DNA from: Cristatella mucedo
Taxonomy: Eukaryota > Bryozoa > Phylactolaemata > Cristatellidae
Direction of reading: 5' to 3'
Assembly (NCBI GenBank): GCA_009760855.2
Contig: WPIO01000032.1
Location: forward strand, 4,200,001 to 4,264,000
Length of the DNA: 64,000 nt
The notes beneath the pieces are model-generated. The model was not told the origin of the DNA and did not search any database. It saw nothing but the letters and a program-made list of their open reading frames with translations. The stretch's first letter is position 1; each line of letters opens with the position of its first letter. Position numbers and translations under genes: made by a program. Of the stretch, positions 51,650 through 62,551 are shown one piece after another.

Positions 51650-51766
51650 TGCCCGCTGGTTTGGTGGTTAAGGATGCTCGTCTTTGGCGGCCGAGGTCGT
51701 GGGCTCGAGCTCTGTGGCATGTGCGATGCGCCTTAACAGAGATTAAGTTCTCTTATGGTGCTACTA
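51650..51766 (+). mobile_element. SINE family A copy (plus)
   Basis: GCTGGTTTGGTGGTTAAGGA, GAGGTCGTGGGCTCGAGC, and the tail AACAGAGATTAAGTTCTCTT followed by ATGGTGCTA. Confidence 0.82.
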
Positions 51767-52176
51767 AAATGAATTATACTAGCTACTTATTTTTACCTAC
51801 TTCCTCGACTATCCTCCATATTCAGCTGTGCTTCTCACTTTCTGATTTTATTAGTGCAGGATAGAAAAATGAATACCTAGATTTACTTCACTTGTATAGA
51901 GGTCCGAGAGCGGTCTCCACTGGGAACAAACCGCGCGAAGCTTGGCCTCAGTGTGGTGCACAGCCGCCCGGTGTACGTCTTATTAGCTTAGTAGTATATG
52001 TTTTTGCTATTAGCCTCACCATCACAGCATCGAATTCGCTCTTAGCTACGCTCAGCACTGATTCTCGCGTCAAGTGTGAGATCTTGTGAATAGCAAAAAC
52101 ATATACTACTTGTAATTGTGTTCGCCCGAAGAAGACTTCCGGATGTATAAAACTATGAGAGCCCCGATGGATATCT

Positions 52177-52193
52177 AACCTCGAGAGAGAGAG

Positions 52194-52240
<47 letters not shown>

Positions 52241-52286
52241 GACAGAGACAGAGACAGAGACAGAGACAGAGACAGAGACAGAGAGG
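52177..52286. repeat. (GA)n, (GACA)n and (CAGAGA)n compound repeat
   Basis: A GA run passes into GACAGACAGACA and then seven CAGAGA hexamers. The minus ORF over it (Leu/Cys/Ser) is an artefact. Confidence 0.95.
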
Positions 52287-53415
52287 GAGCCCGCTTGCCC
52301 GTGCGGCACTATGCTGTGCTCGAGATCCAAAAGAGAGAGAGATAGATATTAAGCTGGTCCTGCTGGGGGGGCCGAGCTCCTCCGCAGGAAAGGATCTTAA
52401 ATTCCCATTTCTCACCAACGTCGACAGCAGTGCGAGGTTTAAGTGCACGCCATTATTGATTTGCAGAAGACTCGCATGCTGCAAATTTCGTGGCTGAGTA
52501 AAGCTACAGATTCAGGAACAGGTACCGACCCATGTGCCTTGTACTTCCGTACACCGGAAAGGATGGCAAGGGTCAGTGGCGGAGCCACGATCTTCATCTG
52601 GGGAAGTAAAACCTGCACAATTTTTATGTAATCGGCAAGACCAGCAACAAGTTTCATGTAGACAGGGCTAGACCTGAAATTTATATTAAAACTATGGCAC
52701 GCAATTATCGTATTTACTCGACACGAAATCGGTGGCTGCTAATTGAGTGGAATTAAGACATTGTTTTGTTGTTGGTGACAATCAGTAAGCTATCAGGATT
52801 AAGCTCAGGTCGCTGCCCCGCTTTAGAGGCGGGAAATGCCCCGTTGCATTCTGACCTAGTCACTGGCAATGATGCAGCAGTAGCAGCAGAAGCAGCAGCA
52901 GCGCAAGAAACCTTAGTACCGGAGACCACCGCCAAGGTAATGTCCGAAGCCACTAGAATCCGGCTGATGATAAGCCGTTTGTTCATACCGGCTCAAATGC
53001 AGCCAACAGCATAAGCCTAGGCAAGTTTTATTTATGCAGGTAGCAGTCGACCCAGAGCAAAGTGTTCACACTTTTGGTTCGCCGAGGGTGGAATAGAATC
53101 TGCAGGCAGACTAGACCAGCCCAGGCCAGCCTGGATTGTGTAGCACCAGGCAGGACTGCTGGAGCAATGGCCGAAACTAGGAGCCTCAGCTGCATTGCTC
53201 TGCCTCAACGCACAATGGAGGAGTCTATGCAAGATTTCGTTGCTCCAGCTGTCACTTGACACTCTCAAACTCGTTCGTTACCCTGTTAAAATATGATAGG
53301 TGTTTGCTGCATCATGAATATATTGAAAATAGAAAAATTACAAATGTATTGCAGTGTCATCATCATAAAGTGGAATGTCATACAGCAGATGACGCGTGGC
53401 AAGGCAGCACCAGCT
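52287..53415. other. Unassigned stretch
   Basis: Antisense ORF pairs at 52.75-53.0 and 53.03-53.27 kb (78-82 codons) have no recognised domain. Confidence 0.5.
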
Positions 53416-53417
53416 GA

Positions 53418-53534
53418 CGTCATAGGTGGGTAAAGTTAAGTCTAGCTTCTGTAAAAACATATTGGAATCACAGAATGACCGTAATAAATTCTTATGTCGG
53501 TGATAGAATATCTCCTTAAGCGGTCCCAAATAAG
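53418..53534 (-). repeat. Duplicated coding-like segment, copy 1
   Basis: About 117 bp that recurs at 54876-54992 in the same orientation. On the minus strand both read KEIFYHRHKNLL, then S-x-x-DS-x-MFLQKLDLTLP. Family not recognised. Could be a low-copy repeat or duplicated exon. Confidence 0.75.
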
Positions 53535-54029
53535 CCACCCATTCTCAATGTAATTCTAGCCATTTGAAAACCAGGGCCACAATGTCTCCCATCTTTTGTG
53601 AGGCTGCACTATAATCTCGAAGAAGCACCTACTTCGATACCTGTGGTAACTCCATTTGCATGTACCAAAGGAACTTAAGTATTGTTTATCTTATGAAACA
53701 GTGTTACTTCCTTGATCTTACGAACTTGGATTACACCTAAACATGGCTCGAGGTGACCACCAAGTTGCAACCAGTGGTAACAGAATGCGATAGCGAAAAA
53801 ATTAATATGCTATGAAATTTGCCGAACGAGTTCAATTTCTTTACCTGATTTCATTGAAAATAAGAAAAGCAGAACTTTAACACCGCATCTGATTAGTTAC
53901 CAAAGGCCAATATGCCAGAAAATACCAAATATGCCAAAATGCCAGATATGCCAAAAAACGCTTCTGTTCTCAGTTTACTAAAATACAAAACAAAAAACAA
54001 TAAAATTTAGCTAATTCAACAACCTCAGT

Positions 54030-54168
54030 TGTATTGCAGCAGAAGTGCCTTAATGTGGCTATCATCACCGCTTGCAGTGGTCAATAAAGTATCGATCACT
54101 TGAGGACTCAAACGCACGACCTGGGTCGTGAACAGCAAGCACCTTACCTCTGGGCTCAGACCTAGGGG
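54030..54168 (-). mobile_element. SINE family B copy (minus)
   Basis: Plus-strand text CAACCTCAGTTGTATTGCAG, GCCTTAATGTGGCTATCATC and ACCGCTTGCAGTGG, then ACGACCTGGGTCGTGAACAG and GCACCTTACCTCTGGGCTC. Confidence 0.8.
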
Positions 54169-54875
54169 CTCATACTGAGGGTCATTATCGTAGCAGTCAA
54201 CGAATATTTACTTGAGCACATCTGTTGGCAATGTGCATATCGCCCTGCATGCATGCACTAAGAAAGGCAGCCTGTTACATATGGTGTGAAAGATGGATTT
54301 TATCGTAGCGTTTTTACTTTTAATGGACAATTCAAGCTGGACTGGGGAGATTTTAAACCGAGATTTAAATTTCTCCAGACAAATTAAAAATACTTCGTAG
54401 TTATTATTAACTCAGGACAATTTCTAGAGAAATTTCTGTACAAAACAGGTACTTAACTGTTTACAGTAACCAATGTAGCCCAATGCGATATGGAGTTCAA
54501 GACGAGAGAGTTAAATTTAGTTATCTGCTGTTATCTCACCAAGTAGAAACCGGAAACAGTCCAGCGAAATACCTCGGACGCTATCCAGTCGGCTGATAAA
54601 GATTAGAAGCTTTAGACTTACTATATAGAAAGAAAATCTCATGCTGACCCACTCCACATCTAACAGGCATTCGATGTTTGCAGCTTCTGATACTCTAAAT
54701 GAAACTTCGGTATACCTGCTGTCGGACATATTAAGCTAAGTATATGTCCTTGCCCAGACGACCTACTATTTCCGTAGACATTAAAATAGCTAGGATTAAT
54801 TAGCGATATCTTGAAAAAGCATAAACAAATCAACACTACCTGCATCAACTGGCACGCTAGGACTGCGGTAGGCCG

Positions 54876-54992
54876 TGTCATTCCTAGGTAAAGTTAAGTC
54901 TAGCTTTTGTAAAAACATAGTGGAATCATAGACTGACGTTAATAAATTCTTATGTCGGTGATAGAAAATCTCCTTAACCTGTTCCAAATAAG
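54876..54992 (-). repeat. Duplicated coding-like segment, copy 2
   Basis: Reads VKEIFYHRHKNLLTSVYDST, then MFLQKLDLTLP on the minus strand. Roughly 85% identical to the copy at 53418-53534 by eye. Across the aligned 30 codons, three changes are silent and four alter the residue. A possible donor (TATA|GTAAGT) lies at about 54620 on the same strand. Confidence 0.75.
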
Positions 54993-55214
54993 TTCCTTAT
55001 AAATGTATCCTTGCGACGATTTATCCATTGATCTCTAGCTTCTTCTTCAGCAAGATTAATAAGATCAGAAAGTCCATCCATAAGAAAAGATCCGCACTGG
55101 ACCCTTCAACCTCCGTCAGAGTCCTCAATGTCCACAGTCCACGTACAAGTATGTAACTGCAGAAATTCTCTAGAAGTCAATCTTCTAGTCTAAGATGACT
55201 AATAGCTCTCTAGA

Positions 55215-55405
55215 CCACACTAATCACACTTGCATGCTGACCCTATGCATGTAACCCCTAACCATGTTGTTCATGTTGTTTATTAAGCATGATATCACTC
55301 ACCATTCGATCATGTTTCCTTTGTAGCAAATGTAAAGTGCCTAGAAATAAATTGAATTCTCTGAGGGCAATTTATCAAGTGTATTATTATCATTATTAAT
55401 ATTAT
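55215..55405 (+). mobile_element. LINE 3' UTR with (ATT)n tail (plus)
   Basis: Starts CACTTGCATGCTGACCCTAT, then CACTCACCATTCGATCATG, the hairpin tail GAATTCTCTGAGGGCAATTT and (ATT)n. Highly similar to the 25.9-kb and 58.7-kb copies, truncated in the 3' UTR. Confidence 0.85.
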
Positions 55406-55764
55406 ACCATAAACCTATAGTTCTCATTACACAATACTTTGATTTTCTATTGCTATGCATAACTAACAAAATAAATATGCTATTAGTCCATGTAATATGT
55501 CTTCATTCTTCGAAAAGCTTAATACGTCACAACTGGACCATGAGAATATAAATCGTTTTGCTTAGTCTTCTTCATGACGTTTACATTGAAAATCTACTAG
55601 AAAGAGTAGTCGGAGACTAAGTAAACTACATCAAAACTTAAAAAATATCAAGTAAGTGCCGGTTAGGTTGTAGAGCTAATCGCTCCACAGAGTCAGCAGA
55701 GTTGCCAATGTAGACCGACTCAATCTCAAGAATGGTTGGGTAGAGTCTCTCTGCTATTTCTCTT
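55406..55764. other. Unassigned AT-rich stretch
   Basis: Nothing recognised. Confidence 0.6.
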
Positions 55765-56476
55765 ATGAATATCGGCAGTATTCGATACCATCTCGAGCAC
55801 CAATTATCTCACCTGGGAATCGGACCTGCAGTGCTTTACGTCCTATCGCGGTGGAAGAAAGGAGAGCGTACACTATAACGGCACAGGTCATCCGGTGAGC
55901 CTTCAATTCCGTAGTATCTATGTATCTGGCCTACGTCCAGTTCTTTTCACAGTTGATTCTCCTCGCTTAACGCACGATATATTCGCGAGGTTCAATCTAT
56001 GCTTTCACGTTTACGCAGATGACGACGCACAGCTGTGCCTATGCTTTGATCTTTCGCTGCCAATCAATCAGCATTTCGAATTCCCTTGCTGTGAGTATCG
56101 CGGACATTCGCGCCTGGGTGGCGACAGCAGTGTTTTCAAATTGAAAGACGAAAAAGCCACTTTTCCTAACAACTGTAAAGCCCAGTTTTACTCAGAGATG
56201 CGAGGGCCTCGTGTCGGGCTTGGCTATCACGCATCCTGTAGCGAAACCTGTAGCGAAACCTGCACGCACTTCTCCAAAATGACTTTTCACCAGACGACCT
56301 CGCCAGTTCAACAGGCAAGTCTGTCAGCTTTCGGCTACCCACCACTGCGAAATTCGGGCCTGCTCAGATATTATACCACATCCAAGCTGGTCTGCGCATT
56401 TTTGACACCCCATCTAGAGCTTTGTAACTCCGAGTACTTAGCAGGTCTTTCGAGCTCTGTGTCGCAGTTAACATGA
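55765..56476 (+). mobile_element. LINE reverse transcriptase fragment with YADD active site (CR1/L2-like)
   Basis: The plus-strand reading ISAVFDTISSTNYLTWESDL is continuous to HYNGTGHPVSLQFRSIYVSG, LRPVLFTVDS, then FNLCFHVYADDDAQLCLCFD with the YADD catalytic motif. It ends TTSKLVCAFLTPHLELCNSE and YLAGLSSSVSQL. It is an almost uninterrupted 190-codon stretch but diverged (for example CNS for DYCN). It stops abruptly where the hAT coding sequence begins. Confidence 0.88.
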
Positions 56477-57866
56477 TCGAGACTGTGATTGGTGCATGGC
56501 AAATACCACGCTCCCTTGTTCATCATTAGAAGTCGCGCTTGAATGTCAACATATTTGCTCGATGTAGCTGCCATTATTATAAGCTCGGGGCCTCTGAAAT
56601 CCATCGGATTCAGCTCCAACTCAGCGAGCTTCTCTAAAAGAGACTCGAAAGTGCGATCCCACTTGTTTATCTGCCACTTTCAGAAACCCTACAAAGTACT
56701 CTGTAATCGCTGCCTTATCTGCTTGAAGTTTTACGAAATGGAAGATTATGGTCGTTTGCTCGCGGTGGCTAACATCCAACGTGCCGCCCAGTATAATACT
56801 GTAAAGTTTAGCATATTAGCCCAATTTGTAATATCTTCCAAAATGCCATCAGAAATGAAACTGATCAATTCATTTTGACTTTCCCGCTCCTGATAACGGG
56901 CCACTGTTTCTGCCTTATGAATGCGCCGTAAGTGTTCTGCAATTATGGAACCGAACTTTGCGAGTAATTGTACTTCGTCAAGAGACATTTTGTTGCCATC
57001 AATGCGGAACCTATTGGAATTACGGCAGAAGGTTATATTCCTCTCTGCTAAAAAGGATGCGATTATGTAATGCATTCTAAAACGGCACTCTAATGAGCCC
57101 TGCCTTTTTCCACTTGAGCTGTTGTCTGTTTGTCAAGAGTTGTGCCGGTTTTTTAAGACTTAACTCAAGCGTCTTCCAGACCAACTGGCGTGCTACTATT
57201 GGCTCATTGACTTCACATGCTCCTCCAAGGTCTTACTCAGGTATTGCCGGCTGCTGAGGCCTTTAGATATTAATCTCGTTTTCGTGCAACTGAACAACTT
57301 GCAGCAGAAACAGTATATGGCATCCCGCTGTTCTGAATATACAAGTCAAATTCCGATAATTGTTTTTCTATTTGACAGTGTCTTGGGATAGAAGTCCGAA
57401 TTGAATCTGCAGTTTCCTTTTGAGTTTGGAAATTTGTAATATTTTACTGTGACAGCTCCAAGTTTCACAATGTCAATACGTGAACCACCGGATGAACTTT
57501 CTTGCCAAGATTCAGGGTCACTACGGGAACAGTTACTTCTAATGACAAATTGGGCCTCCTGTGGCGAACTATTGTACTGTATATTATATTGTTAGCTTAT
57601 TATACTGTGTATTCTACTTTATTATAATGTTACTATCAAAAAAAAGTAGAGCTTCCTGAAAGAAATCACCACCTGAGCGTATTTCCCTCCATTGTTGAAA
57701 ACGTATTGACTTGCCGTTGTTTTCCTTTGCAATTAATCACTTCCAGTTTCGTATTGCTTTCATTGTGGTCTTCTTCCGTCTTTTCTGCGGCTTGTGGCGC
57801 ACTTGAATCCAATAAAGATGGTAGTGTTGTGGATGGTAGCATAAATTGATTCATTGCTCCAGACAT
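56465..57866 (-). pseudogene. TTF-type zinc-finger hAT transposase pseudogene (ZMYM1-like)
   Basis: Minus-strand order: a possible N-terminus at 57866-57666 (MSGAMNQFMLPSTTL), then the TTF-type finger at about 57480-57160 (FNSDFYPKTLSNRKTII, LVYSEQRDAIYCFCCKLFSC, LSSRQYLSKTLEEHVKS). Next comes DEVQLLAKFGSIIAEHLRRI and SQNELISFISDGILEDI (57075-56746), a part around the catalytic core (ITEYFVGFLKVADKQVG), and LNPMDFRGPELIIMAA with YVDIQARLLMMNKGAWYLPC and TNHSLDHVNCD (56619-56465). Stops and frame changes are frequent and the C-terminal half is absent. Confidence 0.85.
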
Positions 57867-58146
57867 GCGTTTGCTCTCATATCCTATTTTGCCTCAATTT
57901 TTGCACTTTTGTCTAACGGATTCATATTTTCGAATAACATTTCAGACCTCCAAATGTAACAACAAAAATGCATTAGTTAACCTAATATTGAATTATTAAA
58001 ACAATTTAATTTTTAGAGATAGTTACAGCAATAATAAACCAAGTATTTAGCTATTCAATGCAATTTAAAACTAACTTTCTATTCATGTTTTCCACTTCAA
58101 AACTTTGGGCCTCCTGCAGACGCTAGAGGCTTACGGAACGGCACTG
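56465..58146 (-). mobile_element. hAT transposon remnant (ZMYM1/TTF-finger type), cut at its 3' side
   Basis: Coding remnants lie on the minus strand. A candidate outer end reads CAGTGCCGTTCCGTAAGCCT inwards from 58146, with GCAGGAGGCCCAAAG following, similar to ends of this hAT group (from memory). The other end is missing, since LINE sequence starts at about 56470. Confidence 0.7.
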
Positions 58147-58636
58147 ACTTGGTGGAGCAGTTTCAAGCTGCGAGATTCGCAGGCGAGTTAGAAGTGCTTC
58201 TACGTTGTTTCCTCTTGGAATAAACTCTCCTCATAACAGATATTTGAAAATTATTGTCTTTGAGAGCAGAACTAGCCAGACTAACGTATTTCGTTCCCAA
58301 AGCTACAACGTACTTGACGTTCTTATCGGGAAATTCTGCATGCATAGCCCTATTCATTAAAATTAGCAATATATCAAGGGTTGCCGTTGATAAAATGAAC
58401 AAGTGAGCCATCCGTATGTCATGTTTGCTGACAGCCGTAAAGAAAAATTCCTCAAGACATCGCATGCTACTTCCTACCTTCCAAGTTAAATGGCCACTTA
58501 CTAAAACATACTTCACTAGTATTTTGGTGCTAACTATGTCAAGACTACTATGGGTCTGTTATAATACGGCTTCAAAAATACACCAAGCTTCCTAGGATAT
58601 TCCTCAAAACTCATTTAGAATAATGAATAATTCAAC
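58147..58636. other. Unassigned stretch with an unrecognised 117-codon ORF
   Basis: A minus ORF (58516-58163: MKYVLVSGHLTWKVGSSMRC to a basic end SKRKQRRSTSN) has no known domain. Its status is uncertain. Confidence 0.4.
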
Positions 58637-58818
58637 TGTGCATGCTGCCACTAACCACATTTGCATGCTGACCCTGTGCATGTCACCCCTAACCATGTTA
58701 TTCATTTTGTTAGTTTTTCAAGCATGATTTTACTTACCATTTAATCGCATTTCCCTTTGCAGCAAATGTAAAGCGCCTAGAGAACGATTAAGCTCTCTGA
58801 GGGCGCTTTATCAAGTAC

Positions 58819-58845
<27 letters not shown>
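58637..58845 (+). mobile_element. LINE 3' UTR with hairpin tail and (ATT)n (plus)
   Basis: GTGCATGCTGCCACTAACCA and CATGTCACCCCTAACCATG are followed by AGCGCC (58772-58777), an inner AGAG/CTCT pair, GGCGCT (58802-58807) and (ATT)9. It is the cleanest copy of the tail hairpin. Confidence 0.9.
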
Positions 58846-58849
<4 letters not shown>

Positions 58850-61080
58850 TATTCTCTTTTCTCTTTGGCTGTCATCGGTGCCGTGGCTCCAGGTCAAGCC
58901 TAAGGATACAGAGCAGAATTATAGCTCTTGCATTTAACTGCCTTCAGCCAATTAGGCCTTAACTTCTTAGCTGACCTGCTACATCGGTACCCGCACCCAC
59001 ACATCTTAATTTTTTTTTTATTTTTTCGATTTGCGGTTGGCCGTATTGGCCGGCAATTTGTACTTTCCTCTGCATGGGTGTCCTTTTTTCCTAATTGATA
59101 ACAGTCACGAGATTTTGCCAAATTGTGCCCATTAAAAAAACTGTGCCCATTTACTAATTAGCAACTTTTAGTACTGTCGGACCTGGGGCGTGGTGGGTTG
59201 GTACAAGAAGGTAAACAAGGTATTATCAATGAAGTTTTTCTTATCTAATAATGTTACAGCTTGTAGGCAGGCTAGAGATAATAAATCTAGTTTATCATTG
59301 CCACGCGTTTTTCGAGATATCGACGTGACTGTGTCGAGCAAGAATTGCGAAACACTTCGGAGCCACTTTAAAGTGCCTCGCTACCTTACAACGGCTCTAT
59401 GGTGGACGCAATAGAACGCCGCCAGATTACTTTAACAAAATATTTATATTAGATATCCAATGGAACAACAAAAATGTAATTATTCAAAATAAGATATTGT
59501 ATATTAGGTCATTCAAGCTCCTTTCAATTTAGTGTTCTAATATTTACTTCAATCAAGTCACCTTCGAAACTTAGACAACTTGGAGCTTCTCCAATTCAAC
59601 TCATTCCGACCAAAGAAAAATCAAGATTTCGCTGAAGTGGCGCAGACTTCTTAATGTGAATGACCTGGGATGTTTACCATCTGCTTAAATGTGTGAACTA
59701 GTATAGCTCAGTCCTTTTAAGTTTAATTTGATTCGCTATTTGTGGTTTCTAAATACAGATTTAATGAGGTCAGTTACCAGTACTCAACAACTTGACAGGC
59801 TCGCGGGTATGCTTTTCCAAATGTCGGGATTTTCTGCTCAATAGGAAAGCTAGTTAAACTGGGGAAATCAGAAGCTATATAGCAGAAGATTATCTAATGG
59901 TAGATAACTTGTTGCTTTGGATACCAAATTCGTGTTTCTGATTAAACCTACACTGGTGGCCGTCACTTCCCTGTCATGTGAGATCATTTTTGCTCTGTTT
60001 TCTCTTTCGTGCAAAACATTATTTGAAGTAGGCCCTACATTTCAATTACATTTTACCGCACGTACAAACAATGTCTGAATTTCTGCTCTCTGGTCAATTT
60101 TGCAGTCTATTGCTAAAAATCCTGAGTGAGCGAGCCTTTGTACGTACGAGCTGATCTTTGATGCCATGTACATACCGTGGTACGGTCGCGCGGGATAGCA
60201 TTTCTGCAAGTGTCACGCAGGATCGAGATGATCTTACGCCAGGGACGAATGCCGGCACAGGCGTTGCATGATTCTCCGCGTACTCTATTTACACACTGTT
60301 TGCCAGCAGTGCATCTTAAAATCTACGTACAAAGTAGGACCTCGTCAAGATAAGCTTGCTTTTTTCCACAATCGTTAATAATTGCAGCGTCTTGGGCCTC
60401 TTGGTCGTCTGGTTGTGTCGCGGGCTCATACGACGATCGGACAATCTTACGAAGTTTCGAACTATCAATTCTTACTAATTTAAGAAAAAATATATTATTG
60501 CTATTATCTCATTAGACGGTGGCTCGTCTACTACTCGTCAGTTGCATATCTCGTTAAGTGCATTGTTTGTAGTAATACAATGGTGTCGAAGAAGAATAAT
60601 ATGCTGCTGAAAACGCCCTATTTGGGCAGATGAGTTTCAACGTCATTACTAGCTATTTACATTGGCTTCACTATTTCTGTAAGCATAGCAGGTCTTGGCT
60701 GCTGAGCAAAGAGCCGGGCTTCGGCACAGCGACGGCAGCTGGTGGAGCCCTCGTGGCTAAGCGGCACATCTCTTACACGAATGAATGCTACGTGTCCTTG
60801 ATCTTTTTATTCTAACCAGGACCCAATGCAGAGAAGGGGCCTTCTTCACTATTCTTATTATTAAACAAGACCCTGCAATAATTTTGGACTGATGAATCAC
60901 AATACAACAGACTGTTTTCTTGGAGCTGCTGCTTGATTAGGGAATAGGGTGACATGTGTACAGCATTTAAGAGCATTCACTTCCGAAATTGTTGGCCGCA
61001 ATCCGATATGCCGCAATTGATATTTCCAAGACTGCGGCGGCTAGCGTCTCTATTTATGGTATCGCACTTGTGCTAAAACT
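58846..61080. other. Unassigned stretch
   Basis: Over 2 kb, AT-rich, with no recognised gene or element. Confidence 0.55.
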
Positions 61081-61084
61081 TGGC

Positions 61085-61190
61085 AGACGTCCAGCATAAT
61101 AAAGTACTCTTGCGTCAAATTCGAGTCCTACATCTGGCAATCTTTCATTGCCAACTGCAAAAGGTGATGGCCGCTAAGGCTCAGCCACTA
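61085..61190 (+). mobile_element. SINE family B fragment (plus)
   Basis: TTCGAGTCCTACATCTGGCA, ATCTTTCATTGCCAACTGCA and GGTGATGGCCGCTAAGGCTC match the family body. Head weak. Confidence 0.7.
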
Positions 61191-61214
61191 TTTATATATA
61201 AGATATCCGAGATG

Positions 61215-61376
61215 CTCTTTTGCCTCCAGGTCTCACCATTCGCGGTAAAAAGGTTCTCACACGTCACGAGCCAGGTCGTCGGTTTCAGTCCTGCTGAAGA
61301 TCACTATTTATCCCCAGCAGCAAGCGGCAGTGGTACTGCCATGGTTCGCCTATTGCTACAGGCGCAAAGCTGTTAA
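61215..61376 (+). mobile_element. SINE family B copy (plus), directly after another
   Basis: CCAGGTCGTCGGTTTCAGTC, CTGCTGAAGATCACTATTTA, then AGCAAGCGGCAGTGGTACTG. Diverged. Confidence 0.6.
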
Positions 61377-62100
61377 ACCAGCTGACCTTTGCTTAACTTT
61401 TTTTTTTCAAAAACGCAACCCTTTCGTACAATGACGGTACGAACGACTGCTACAGAGGAGACCCATAATTTGTTTAGCTTGTATGCGCATTAAATTTAGT
61501 CGAGTTCTTAAAAAAATGTACGATCAAACGTGTTGGTTGCTAATACCTCGTGCTTGTACGAAAACTTGCGGTAGTAGGAGCATGGCGTCATGCTTGGCAG
61601 CCAATCGGACGTCAATCGTCCTTCCTCGCTGATTAAGCACAAAAAAGCGTACATCGATGCAGTGGTAAAATTGCTTACTGTACGTAAACTTTTGAAGGTT
61701 GGCCACATCATTTGTGTTACTGTCATGAATCTCGCCCATTTCATCTGGACACAAGCCTACCTATTCCAAAAGTTTTTCAGCCGAAGAGCACACGCTGGAA
61801 AATCAAATAAGAAGAACACGGTAGGCATCGTCTACACATCAAAATTTAGCACTATGGAATACGTCCTACTTGTCCTGATCCAAAGTCGTGAGAAGTGGAA
61901 GCTGAACCTGCTCGCTGAAACATGTATTTGCAACCTGCGGCCACATTTCTGTCGCATCCAATCTGCTGTCAGTAGTTGACCCAAACTGGGGTGCACCGTT
62001 TCAAGGGCTTTCACTTTCAGCTTTCAGCTTTTCTCCGTAGTTCCGTTTCAAGTTTCACCGCACAGCCTGCACTTCCCTCGCCGTGCCTAATCAACCAAGG
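61377..62100. other. Unassigned stretch
   Basis: A 129-codon plus ORF (61590-61979) opposite two minus ORFs. No domain on either strand. Confidence 0.5.
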
Positions 62101-62189
62101 GCGCGACAGATGCGGTTATTATCGATAACTCCTCTGCTTTGCTGCGTCACTTTTCGATTGCAAAAGTCCCAACGCCAGAGAGAGGGTTG

Positions 62190-62551
62190 TAGTGATACGA
62201 AGCACAGTGCCGTGGCAGGTCGTGCAGCCGCTGAGCTTGGTGCTCACAGCCAGCCGCCGCCACTGCATCTCACGCCGCAGCAGCGAGCCAGTGCCAGGGC
62301 TGCGCTTCGTGCTCAGACGTTCGATCGTGAAGTGAGGCTCAAGCTGCTGCTCGCTTCAGTCTCATTCAGTGTCCGATGCAGCGGCAGCGTTCGCATCAGT
62401 CATCATTCCGTATTGACAATCAGGGTCGAAGGAAATGGAGGCGCCAGCGAAGTTCGCCGCCGCCGCGCTGCATTGCATGAGCCGACGCGCTGCCGCCGTG
62501 CATAATGCGACCGTCAGCACATTAGCCACACTCCGATGCTCTCCTGCATGA
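62190..62551 (+). promoter_or_regulatory. CpG-rich patch, possible promoter/first exon
   Basis: Much denser in CpG and G+C than the kilobases on either side (GCCGCCGCCGCGC, CAGCCGCCGCC, GACGTTCGATCG). An ATG at 62435 in good context (GGAAATGGAG) opens a 38-codon ORF rich in Ala/Arg to 62551. No convincing splice donor seen. Could be a first exon of a plus-strand gene beyond the window, or none. Confidence 0.3.

Noticed and set aside
55895-56476. 193-codon plus ORF as a host gene
   Set aside because: Contains the YADD reverse transcriptase motif and LINE text; it is a retrotransposon fragment.
61508-62014. Overlapping ORFs on both strands as a gene
   Set aside because: No recognisable domain on either strand and no splice pattern.
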